Origin: Amycolatopsis jejuensis
GTDB lineage: Bacteria; Actinomycetota; Actinomycetes; Mycobacteriales; Pseudonocardiaceae
Direction of reading: 5' to 3'
Assembly (NCBI RefSeq): GCF_000717335.1
Contig: NZ_JNYZ01000011.1
Coordinates: 310,001-374,000 of the forward strand
DNA length: 64,000 nucleotides
Shown in pieces: positions 25,834 to 33,084 of this stretch. Position 1 is the first letter of the stretch, and the number at the start of each line of letters is the position of its first letter. A program made the position numbers and the translations under genes. The notes beneath the pieces were generated by a model, which was not told where the DNA came from, did no database searches, and saw only the letters and a program-made list of their open reading frames with translations.

Positions 25834-26355
25834 ATGGCATTCACGTTCCGCCGGGTCGTCACGGGTCACGATTCTTCCGGAAAGGCTGTCGTCCGATCCG
25901 ACGACCTCGTCGATTCGGAGCCGCGGTTACCCGGGTACGAGGCCAAAGTGGTGTGGTGCACCAGCCGGTTCCCGCCGAGCAATGACGAGGAAACGTTCGA
26001 CGACGGCACTCCGGGCCCGAAAGGCAGCCGCGTGCTTTTCCGGGTCGCCGAAATGCAGCCCGGCGAATCCGCGGTCCCGAACATGCACCGCACCGAAACG
26101 CAGGACGTCGCCGTCGTGATTTCCGGGGAACTGGACATGGTGCTCGACAGCGGCGAGGTGGTGGAACGCCTTGCCGCGGGAGACATCGTGGTCCAGCGGG
26201 GGACAATGCATTCCTGGGTCGCGCGGGGGGAAGAACCGTTGCGGGTGCTGTTCGTTTTGATGGATGCCGCGCCGGTGCGGATCGGCGGCGAGGCCCTCCC
26301 CGAGGATCTGTCGGTTTTCGGCGGGCGGCTTTCGCCGATGCCCCGCACTTCCTGA
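25834..26355 (+). CDS. Single-domain cupin protein
   Basis: 173 residues with a conserved cupin-2 barrel in the C-terminal half (GELDMVLDSGEVVERLAAGD and the following QRGTMHSWVARG); the metal-ligand pattern includes His in PNMHRTE and in TMHSW. It could be a small dioxygenase, an isomerase or a binding protein. The ATG at 25834 is preferred over 25828 because GAAAGG then stands seven bases away. It lies 22 bp after the amidohydrolase gene, in the same operon. Confidence 0.78.
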   Translation: MAFTFRRVVTGHDSSGKAVVRSDDLVDSEPRLPGYEAKVVWCTSRFPPSNDEETFDDGTPGPKGSRVLFRVAEMQPGESAVPNMHRTETQDVAVVISGELDMVLDSGEVVERLAAGDIVVQRGTMHSWVARGEEPLRVLFVLMDAAPVRIGGEALPEDLSVFGGRLSPMPRTS

Positions 26356-26383
26356 GCTGTCCCCTCCGAAGGAAGCTGGTGCC

Positions 26384-27724
26384 ATGACGCAATCTTTTCC
26401 ACCCGATCGCCAGGCGAAGCGGAACATCCGCCTGGGCTCACTGGGTGCGGCGCTGGAATACTACGACTTCGTCGCCTATCTTTACGTTTCGACCCTGATC
26501 AGTACGGCATTCTTCCCTTCCGGCACGTCGGAAACCGTGCGGCTGGTCGAAACGCTCGCGATCTATTCGATCGGGTTCGCGATCCGGCCGATCGCCGGAA
26601 TCCTCATCGCCCGCATTGCCGACCGCGTCGGCCGTAAGCGGCTGTTCGTCCTCACCGTGGTGGTGATGTCGGTGGCGACGCTGGCGATCGGCGTGCTGCC
26701 CACGTACGACCAGGTCGGCTGGCTGGCCCCGGTGCTGCTCATCGTAATGCGGATCGCCCAGGGCTGCGCGGTCGGCGGCGAACTGCCTGCGGCCGCCGTC
26801 TTCGTCACGGAACACGCGCGCCGCGACGGCGTGGCCCGGGCGGGTGCGCTCCAGCAAATGATGGCGTACGGCGGCTTTCTCCTCGGCGCCGCAGCGGCAT
26901 TCCTGTCCGGCCTCGTGGTGACACATCTGACGCCGGATATGCCTTCACTCGCCTGGCGGCTGCCATTCCTCGCGGGTGGTTTGCTCGGCCTCGTCTCGGC
27001 GTACCTTCGCCGCAAACTCGACGAGACCCCGACCTTCACTCAGGAAACCCGGCGCCGTCCTTCCGCACCCGTTCGCGAGGTGCTCCGGAATCACCGCAAA
27101 CCTGCATTGTTCGCCGCATTGATGGTCGTCGCTCTGACGCTTACCAATGGCACCTATTTCACGTACTGGCCCACGTATCTGCAAGCGTCCGTGCATTTAC
27201 CGGCGAAAACCGCATTGGGGGCAAGCCTGATCGCCATTGCGGGTGCCATGATCTCGATGCCGTTCTGGGGCCGGGTCGCCGACAAGTACGGCTGGCGCCG
27301 GGAACTGCTGTGGGCAGCGGCATCCACCGCGGCGGCAAGCCTGCTGCTCCTCGCCGTACTGCCCACGCTGCCGGCAGGATCCGCGCTCGCGATCTGGATC
27401 CAGCTGCCCGCCGCACTCGCGGCCGGCGGAATCGTTTCGGCAGTCCCCGGCCTCGTCTCGGCGATCTTCCCGACCGAAGTGCGGCAGACCGGATATGCGG
27501 TTTCGTACAATCTGGTGGTGGCGTTGCTCGGCGGTTTCCTGAACCTGATCCTGGTGTGGCTCGTGGCGAGTTTCGGCCTTTCGTCCCCGATGTACGTCGT
27601 CCTCGTCGCGTGTGCGCTCACCCTGGCCGCCGCCCTTGCCGTGGTGCGGATTCCGGTGTACCTCGGCCGTGGTTCGGGTGCGGCGAAGAACGACGCCATG
27701 GCCGATCACCTGCAGATCCCCTGA
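26384..27724 (+). CDS. MFS transporter, metabolite:H+ symporter (MHS) family
   Basis: 446 residues with about twelve membrane segments. The start region LGAALEYYDFVAYLY and the motif RIADRVGRKRLF identify the MHS (ProP/ShiA/KgtP-like) family of proton-coupled importers for organic acids and zwitterions. The ATG at 26384 follows GAAGGAAG. Third gene of the LysR operon, it likely imports the substrate that the amidohydrolase, cupin and FAH-family hydrolase act on. A second MHS transporter occurs at 51185. Confidence 0.88.
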   Translation: MTQSFPPDRQAKRNIRLGSLGAALEYYDFVAYLYVSTLISTAFFPSGTSETVRLVETLAIYSIGFAIRPIAGILIARIADRVGRKRLFVLTVVVMSVATLAIGVLPTYDQVGWLAPVLLIVMRIAQGCAVGGELPAAAVFVTEHARRDGVARAGALQQMMAYGGFLLGAAAAFLSGLVVTHLTPDMPSLAWRLPFLAGGLLGLVSAYLRRKLDETPTFTQETRRRPSAPVREVLRNHRKPALFAALMVVALTLTNGTYFTYWPTYLQASVHLPAKTALGASLIAIAGAMISMPFWGRVADKYGWRRELLWAAASTAAASLLLLAVLPTLPAGSALAIWIQLPAALAAGGIVSAVPGLVSAIFPTEVRQTGYAVSYNLVVALLGGFLNLILVWLVASFGLSSPMYVVLVACALTLAAALAVVRIPVYLGRGSGAAKNDAMADHLQIP

Positions 27725-27739
27725 GGAGAAACCGAGCTC

Positions 27740-28669
27740 ATGCGTTTCGTGACCTACGCAGCCGAGCCGGCGGACGCGACCGACCGGGTCGGCGTGCTCG
27801 ACGGCGACCGGATCCACGCCCTCCCGCCGGGCACCACCCTGCGCGGCCTGCTCGGCGACGACGGCGAACGCCTGCATGCCGCGGGCGAGCAGGCGCTGCG
27901 CGATCCGCACGAGGTCGTCGCGCTGGCCGGAACCCGGCTGCGGGCCCCGATCCCCGACCCGCCCACGGTGCGCGATTTCATGACGTTCGAACAGCACGTC
28001 GAGGGGGCGATCAAGCTCGCCGGGCCGGACGTCGGGGTTCCGGAACGCTGGTACGCCGCGCCCGCGTTCTACTTCACCAACCCGTACGCCGTGCTCGGCC
28101 CGCACGACGACGTGCCGGTGCCGCCCGGGAGCACGCTGTTCGACCTGGAACTCGAGGTCGCCGCGGTGATCGGGCTCGGCGGCCGCGACGTGTCCGGAGC
28201 GGACGCGGAACGGCACATCGCCGGGTACTGCCTGCTCAACGACTGGTCGGCGCGCGACCTGCAGTTCGCCGAGATGGAGGTACGGCTCGGCCCGGCCAAG
28301 GGAAAGGACACGTCCCTCACCCTCGGCCCGATGCTCGTCACACCGGACGAGCTGGCGCCGTATCGCAGCGGCACCGCCTTCGACCTGGAAATGACCGCCG
28401 CGATCAACGACGAGGTGATCGGCACCGACCGCTGGAACTCGATGCATTTCTCGTACGCGGACATGATCGAATATGCCAGCCGGGGCACCGAAATCCGCCC
28501 GGGTGACATCCTGGGCTCCGGCACCAGCGGCGGCGGCTGCCTGGCGGAACTGTGGGGCCGCAAGGGATTGGATGCACATCCGCCGCTGCGGCCTGGTGAC
28601 ACTGTGACGATCTCGGTGGAGCAGCTGGGGAGTGTCACCTCGCGGATTGTCGAGTATCCGGCCCGGTGA
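27740..28669 (+). CDS. Fumarylacetoacetate hydrolase (FAH) family protein
   Basis: 309 residues with the FAH fold: metal acidic residues in LFDLELEVAAVIGL (E-x-E), the NDWSARD motif and the MHFSYADMIEYAS region. Family members hydrolyse or decarboxylate acylpyruvates and other 1,3-dicarbonyl compounds produced by ring cleavage. The ATG at 27740 has GAGGAGAAACC upstream. Last gene of the LysR operon; together with the cupin it suggests an oxidative ring-opening route. Its stop touches the convergent VOC gene stop. Confidence 0.88.
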   Translation: MRFVTYAAEPADATDRVGVLDGDRIHALPPGTTLRGLLGDDGERLHAAGEQALRDPHEVVALAGTRLRAPIPDPPTVRDFMTFEQHVEGAIKLAGPDVGVPERWYAAPAFYFTNPYAVLGPHDDVPVPPGSTLFDLELEVAAVIGLGGRDVSGADAERHIAGYCLLNDWSARDLQFAEMEVRLGPAKGKDTSLTLGPMLVTPDELAPYRSGTAFDLEMTAAINDEVIGTDRWNSMHFSYADMIEYASRGTEIRPGDILGSGTSGGGCLAELWGRKGLDAHPPLRPGDTVTISVEQLGSVTSRIVEYPAR

Positions 28670-29287
28670 TCAGGCCGTCGGTGCTTCCCAGGCGAATCCG
28701 TCCGGATCGGTGAAGGCACCGGCATCGCTGCCGATCACGAGCCGGTGCGAGCCGGTGCCTTCCGGGGGAACACCGGCGGTCTTGGCCAGTGCGCTGCGTT
28801 TGTTGAGGGTCAGCGCGATGGGGCCGGTGGCGAACTCGACGTACCGGCTGCCGTAGCTCTTCGCCACGGTCAGGCCGCGGTCGGCGTAGAACTTCTTGCT
28901 CGCGGCCACCTCCGCAACGCCCAGCTGGAGCACGATCGAGTCGATCTGCCGGGTCGCGGGGCCGGTGTTCTTCTTCGCCGACGACGCGACCGTCCAGATC
29001 GTGCCGTCCGGGGCCTGGACCGCGCCGCCGTAGCCCCACAGCGACTTTGCCGCCGGTTTGAGCACTGTCGCACCGGCGTCGCGGGCGCTGTCGATCAGGC
29101 TGTCGGCGGTCGCGGGCTGGGATACGACGAGGGACATGGTGAACCCGCGGAAGCCGGTCGACGGCTCGTCCGAGGCACGTACGCGCACCTGGTTGCCCGT
29201 CCCGAAGGCAGCCGCGTAGAACGCCTCGGCTGCCGCGGCGTCGGCAGCCTCGATGGTGACGAATTCGATGGCCGGCATGGCGGTCAT
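28670..29287 (-). CDS. VOC family (glyoxalase/bleomycin-resistance-like) protein
   Basis: 205 residues holding two VOC modules: FVTIEAADAAAAEAFYAAAFG at the start and IVLQLGVAEVAASKKFYADRG in the second half, a common actinobacterial two-domain arrangement. These bind small ligands or metals. No enzyme activity can be assigned. The start could be ATG 29287 or ATG 29278; neither has a good ribosome site. It is convergent with the FAH gene and divergent from the EACC1 gene, so probably transcribed alone. Confidence 0.82.
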   Translation of the reverse strand: MTAMPAIEFVTIEAADAAAAEAFYAAAFGTGNQVRVRASDEPSTGFRGFTMSLVVSQPATADSLIDSARDAGATVLKPAAKSLWGYGGAVQAPDGTIWTVASSAKKNTGPATRQIDSIVLQLGVAEVAASKKFYADRGLTVAKSYGSRYVEFATGPIALTLNKRSALAKTAGVPPEGTGSHRLVIGSDAGAFTDPDGFAWEAPTA

Positions 29288-29336
29288 CGTAATGGGCTTC
29301 GCCGGGATGCGCCCCGTGCTCGACTACGATGTCGGG

Positions 29337-29717
29337 GTGACGAGCGAGGGGGACGCGGTGACGACGGTGCTGGTGCAGGTGGCGGGCGACGAGGACCTCG
29401 ACGGGGAAACGCGCCGGCTGCGGCGGGCCCTGCTGGAGCTGGACGTCGAGGACGTGGTCCTGCCCGCGGCCACCGCGCCGGACGGGGCGAAGGGCACCGG
29501 GACCGACATCGGGGCGATGGTCGTCAGCCTCGGCGGTTCGGCGGTGCTGACGTCGCTGGTCACCGGGGTCTGCCAGGTACTGCGGGCGTGGGTCACGCGG
29601 GACAAGGACCGCCGGGTGGTGATCAAGGTCGGGGACCGCGAACTGGAGCTGACCGGCGGGAACGCCGAGGAGCAGGCGCGAGCGATCGAGGCCTTCCGGA
29701 AGTCGGTGGAGGACTGA
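29337..29717 (+). CDS. Effector-associated constant component EACC1-like protein
   Basis: A 126-residue protein resembling the EACC1 family: a beta-rich start (TTVLVQVAG), a central hydrophobic glycine stretch (MVVSLGGSAVLTSLVTGVC) and a C-terminal VVIKVGDRELELTGGNAEEQARAIEAF helix. EACC1 proteins are a constant component encoded next to diverse effectors in actinobacterial conflict systems, among them caspases. The GTG at 29337 is chosen by family start (VTSEGDAVTTVL); an ATG at 29292 would add a short unrelated tail. It ends 3 bp before the caspase gene, so the two are co-translated. Its exact biochemical role is unknown. Confidence 0.75.
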   Translation: MTSEGDAVTTVLVQVAGDEDLDGETRRLRRALLELDVEDVVLPAATAPDGAKGTGTDIGAMVVSLGGSAVLTSLVTGVCQVLRAWVTRDKDRRVVIKVGDRELELTGGNAEEQARAIEAFRKSVED

Positions 29718-29720
29718 GCG

Positions 29721-31163
29721 GTGGGGGTCCGCGACGCACTGCTGATCGCCACCGGGGCTTATCGCAGTGAACGGCTCGCCGAGCTGCGGTCACCGGCGGC
29801 CGACGTCCTCGAACTCGCCGACGTGCTCGAGGATCCGGCCATCGGCTGGTTCCGCACGAAGAAGGTCGTCGACGCGCCTGCGCACCAGGCGACGCGCGCG
29901 ATCGAGGAGTTCTTCCGCCGCCGTGGTACCGACGACCTGCTGGTGCTGCACATTTCCTGCCACGGCGTGAAAGACGACGACGGCCAGCTGTATTTCGCCT
30001 CCGCGGACACCGATCCGGACCTGCTGGCGTCCACGTCCATTCCGGCCGGTTTCCTGCATGCGCAAATGGGCCGGTGCCGGGCGAAATCGATTGTCCTGAT
30101 GCTGGATTGCTGTTTCAGCGGCGCATTCCTGCCCGGGATGAAAGCCGCCGCGCGGGTGGATGCGAAAGAGCAGCTGGCCGGGTACGGCCGGGCCGTGCTG
30201 ATGGCCACCGGCCGCACGGAATACGCGTGGGAAGGGAGCCGGTTCCGGGAAATCGAGGCGACCCCTTCGCGGTTCACCGAGGCGATCATTCACGGCCTGC
30301 GCACCGGTGAAGCGGATCGCGACGGGGACGGCAAGGTGGCCGTCGACGAGCTGTACGAGCACGTTTACGAACGCCTGCGCGACCTCGGGGTCCGGCAGAC
30401 GCCGCAATGGTCGTCGGAATTGGTGCACCGCGTTTTCCTGGCCAACCGCGCGATTTCCCTGCAGGCCGATCAGGCACCCAAAACCGGGGCACCGCGCCGT
30501 CCGCAACGCCGCGCCCGCCGCGGTGAGGATGTGCTGCTGCTGACGGATGTCACGCTCGCGGAAACCATTTCGGGAAAGACGCAGACGCTCGCGGTGGAAA
30601 TCCCGGTCGCCTGCGAGGAATGCGACGGACTGGGCACGTCGGCGGAATCCGAGGTGGAACGGTGCCCGGATTGCTCCGGCAGCGGCCTCCGGGGCGACGA
30701 TGATTGCGAGAACTGCGCGGGATTCGGGACGAAAATCGGTAATCCGTGCCCGCAGTGCGCAGGTGCCGGACGCGTCACGCGGCGGCGCGACCTCACCGCC
30801 CGGATTCCCCCCGGGGTCAAGGGCGGCATGCGGATCCGGCTGTCCGAACAGGGCGAGGTAGGCCCCGGCGGCGGCCCGGCGGGCGACCTGTACCTGGAGG
30901 TCAACGAGCTGCCCGACGAACGCTTCGAGCGCCGGCGGCACGACCTCCACTGCACGACCACGGTCCCGGCCGCGATCGCCAAGGCGGGCGGGATCATCGA
31001 CCTGGAGACGCTGGACGGGGTGAAGAAGGTCCGGATCCCGGCCGGGGTCAAGGCGGGGGCGAAGGTACGGCTCCCCGGGTTCGGGTGCCCACGCCTGCAT
31101 GCGTCGGGCAAGACCGATGGACGGGGCGATCTCATCGTCACCGTGGAGATCGGCAAACGCTAG
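29721..31163 (+). CDS. Caspase-like protease fused to DnaJ zinc-finger and C-terminal domains (no J domain)
   Basis: 480 residues from GTG 29721. Residues 1-245 are an EACC1-associated type caspase (C14) domain with the His81/Cys131 dyad (HISCHG and LDCCFSG). A textbook EF-hand loop (199-210, DRDGDGKVAVDE) follows, suggesting Ca2+ binding. An Arg-rich linker (about 258-268) leads to a DnaJ-like C-terminal region (270-480): CTDI start LLLTDVTLAETISG, four CxxCxGxG zinc repeats (C298/C301, C315/C318, C329/C332, C343/C346), then the CTDI remainder and CTDII with GDLYLEVN and a KVRIPAGVKAGAKVRLPG core. There is no J domain or HPD motif, so it should not stimulate Hsp70 but could bind unfolded substrates. 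It is a candidate substrate-recruiting protease with EACC1 as regulator. The stop shares a CTAG with the convergent gene. Confidence 0.88.
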   Translation: MGVRDALLIATGAYRSERLAELRSPAADVLELADVLEDPAIGWFRTKKVVDAPAHQATRAIEEFFRRRGTDDLLVLHISCHGVKDDDGQLYFASADTDPDLLASTSIPAGFLHAQMGRCRAKSIVLMLDCCFSGAFLPGMKAAARVDAKEQLAGYGRAVLMATGRTEYAWEGSRFREIEATPSRFTEAIIHGLRTGEADRDGDGKVAVDELYEHVYERLRDLGVRQTPQWSSELVHRVFLANRAISLQADQAPKTGAPRRPQRRARRGEDVLLLTDVTLAETISGKTQTLAVEIPVACEECDGLGTSAESEVERCPDCSGSGLRGDDDCENCAGFGTKIGNPCPQCAGAGRVTRRRDLTARIPPGVKGGMRIRLSEQGEVGPGGGPAGDLYLEVNELPDERFERRRHDLHCTTTVPAAIAKAGGIIDLETLDGVKKVRIPAGVKAGAKVRLPGFGCPRLHASGKTDGRGDLIVTVEIGKR

Positions 31164-32266
31164 GGCCGAATCACCCGCCTCGACGTGGCCAGCTCGGCAA
31201 GCACCTCAGGTAGCGGGTCGATCCCGATCCCCGGCCCCACCGGGATCGTGGTGCGGCCGGCTGCGGTCGTGATGGGTTCGGTGAGGTCCTGGTGGTAGTA
31301 CCGCGACGACGCCGAAATGTCCGACGGCAGGGTGAACCCCGGCAACCCGGCCAGGGCGAGGTTCGCGGCGCGGCCGATGCCCGTTTCCAGCATTCCACCT
31401 GCCCACACCGGGATTCCCGCCGCCGTGCACACGTCGTGGATTCGGCGGGCTTCGAGATACCCGCCCACCCGGCCGGGTTTGATGTTCACGATCGAACAGG
31501 CGCCGGTGCGGATGGCCTCGTACGCGGCTTGCGCCGACACGATCGACTCGTCCAGGCAGATCGGCGTGCGGACCACCTGTGCCAGCACCGCGTGCCCGGC
31601 GACGTCCTCCTCGGGGAGTGGCTGTTCGAGCAGCAGCAGGTCGAAGGCGTCGAGGCGGGCGAGGTGGCGGGCGTCGGCGCGGTGGTAGGCCGAGTTGGCG
31701 TCCACCTGCAGGAGGATGTCGTCGCCGAAACGTTCCCGCACGGCGGCGACCGGGGCGACGTCCCAGCCGGGTTCGATTTTCAGTTTGATCCGGGCGTACC
31801 CCTCGTCGAGATAGCCCGCGACCGCGTCGAGCAATTCCGGAATGGAGTCCTGAATACCCACCGAAACACCGGAAACGACGTCCGCCGCCGTCGCACCCAG
31901 GTACTGGCTCAGCGGCATTCCGGCGGCCCGCAGTTCGGCGTCCAGAATCGCGGTTTCCACTGCGGCCTTGGCCATCCGGTGTCCGCGTACTGGGTCGAGC
32001 AAGGGTCCGACAGTGGCACCGGTCACCGATCCGGCAGCGAAGAGCCGGGGCAGCAAATGGTCTTCGATCACCTGCTGAGCGCCGTCGAGATATTCGGCGG
32101 AATACAGCGGGCCGTCCATTGCCACGCATTCCGCCCAGCCGGTCGCATCGGCCGTTTCGACCCGGACGAGCAGCACGTCACGCTCCGTCTCGGTGGCGAA
32201 CGACGTCCGGAACGGGGCCACCAGCGGCATCGTCACCCGGATCAGCTCCACCGCGTCGATCTTCAT
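31160..32266 (-). CDS. o-Succinylbenzoate synthase/N-succinylamino acid racemase (MenC family, enolase superfamily)
   Basis: 368 residues of the enolase superfamily. All catalytic residues are present: Lys161 and Lys163 in RIKLKIEPG, metal ligands Asp189, Glu214 and Asp239 (QVDAN, LLEQPL, CLDES), and Lys263 in NIKPGR. This is the exact numbering of the Amycolatopsis N-acylamino acid racemase, which it resembles along its whole length. It may make o-succinylbenzoate for menaquinone or racemise N-succinyl amino acids. The ATG at 32266 overlaps the GNAT stop by one base, and the GNAT partner supports the racemase role in D- to L-amino acid conversion. Confidence 0.93.
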   Translation of the reverse strand: MKIDAVELIRVTMPLVAPFRTSFATETERDVLLVRVETADATGWAECVAMDGPLYSAEYLDGAQQVIEDHLLPRLFAAGSVTGATVGPLLDPVRGHRMAKAAVETAILDAELRAAGMPLSQYLGATAADVVSGVSVGIQDSIPELLDAVAGYLDEGYARIKLKIEPGWDVAPVAAVRERFGDDILLQVDANSAYHRADARHLARLDAFDLLLLEQPLPEEDVAGHAVLAQVVRTPICLDESIVSAQAAYEAIRTGACSIVNIKPGRVGGYLEARRIHDVCTAAGIPVWAGGMLETGIGRAANLALAGLPGFTLPSDISASSRYYHQDLTEPITTAAGRTTIPVGPGIGIDPLPEVLAELATSRRVIRP

Positions 32267-33024
32267 CACGCCTCCGTTCCGTTCGGCGGGGTAAGTACGC
32301 ACCAGCCGGTGCGCGTCATGCCGGTCCAGCGATACCCGGCGGCCAGCCGGGGGGCCATCGTCTCGCGCAGGGCGACGCGCCAGGCCAGCGCGTGCCGGGC
32401 CGGGAACTCCGCGGGGATCCGCAGCCGGACCGCGCCGTCGCCGTCGCCGTCGCCGATCCGTTGTGGCGCACCGTTTTCGTCGACGTCCAGGATCGGCTCG
32501 GCGGTGCCGGGCACGGACGGGCGGGCGCGGTCGAGGTCCCAGCGCAGCAGCACGCGATCGGTCGGTACGCCCGCGTTGAGGGCATCGTCGATCGGGCCGT
32601 AGTGGTCGACCAGATAAGCGTGCCCGTACGCGCCGAGCCGGTCGATGTTGAACACCGCATTGCGCCGCTGCAGCGGGTCGAACGTCCAGCTCATCCGCGT
32701 GATCCCGCGGCGGAGGCACCAGTCCCGCTGATGGTGTTTCACCGTCCGCCCGACCCCTCGGCCGTGCCAGGCCGGATGCACGCCGACCAGGTGCGAATGC
32801 AGGACGGCCGGGTCGTCGGCGGACCGGAACCCGACCGCGCCGGCGACCAGCTCGGGTCCGGCGTATGCCCCGAGCACCATCCCGCCGCCGTCGCTCAGCG
32901 CGCGCAGCAGGTCCAGCGGCACGAGGGCCTCGCGGGCACCCCAGGTCAGCCGGAAGAGGCCGGTCAGCTGCTCGAGCCGGGCGAACTCGGTGAGGTCACG
33001 GACCTCGAGCCGGGGGTCGGTCAT
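32266..33024 (-). CDS. GNAT family acyltransferase, probable N-succinyltransferase partner
   Basis: 252 residues with a GNAT core; the acyl-CoA pyrophosphate-binding motif is the HPAWHGRGVGRTVKHH segment. It resembles the predicted acyltransferases encoded next to N-succinylamino acid racemases; in Geobacillus such a protein succinylates D-amino acids before racemisation. The ATG at 33024 lies just upstream of the racemase, which overlaps its stop (TGATG). The third enzyme of that pathway, an N-succinyl-L-amino acid hydrolase, is not adjacent here. An inverted repeat upstream (33050-33068) may regulate the pair. Confidence 0.8.
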   Translation of the reverse strand: MTDPRLEVRDLTEFARLEQLTGLFRLTWGAREALVPLDLLRALSDGGGMVLGAYAGPELVAGAVGFRSADDPAVLHSHLVGVHPAWHGRGVGRTVKHHQRDWCLRRGITRMSWTFDPLQRRNAVFNIDRLGAYGHAYLVDHYGPIDDALNAGVPTDRVLLRWDLDRARPSVPGTAEPILDVDENGAPQRIGDGDGDGAVRLRIPAEFPARHALAWRVALRETMAPRLAAGYRWTGMTRTGWCVLTPPNGTEA

Positions 33025-33049
33025 GTGCTCAGCATGCCTGGCGTCCGCC

Positions 33050-33068
33050 GTCAGCGATTGGCGCTGAC
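33050..33068. promoter_or_regulatory. Inverted repeat GTCAGCG-ATTGG-CGCTGAC
   Basis: Perfect 7-bp arms with a 5-nt spacer in the 60-bp gap between the pucR stop and the GNAT start, 25 bp before the GNAT ATG. It could be the operator of the GNAT-racemase pair or an attenuator/terminator hairpin after pucR. Confidence 0.5.
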
Positions 33069-33084
33069 AACAATCATGGCAGGC

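Noticed and set aside
29721..31163. Annotation of the C-terminal part as molecular chaperone DnaJ
   Set aside because: There is no J domain or HPD motif; the N-terminus is a caspase domain.
33050..33068. Inverted repeat as a tRNA or ncRNA arm
   Set aside because: Only one short stem; no further structure or conserved tRNA elements around it.
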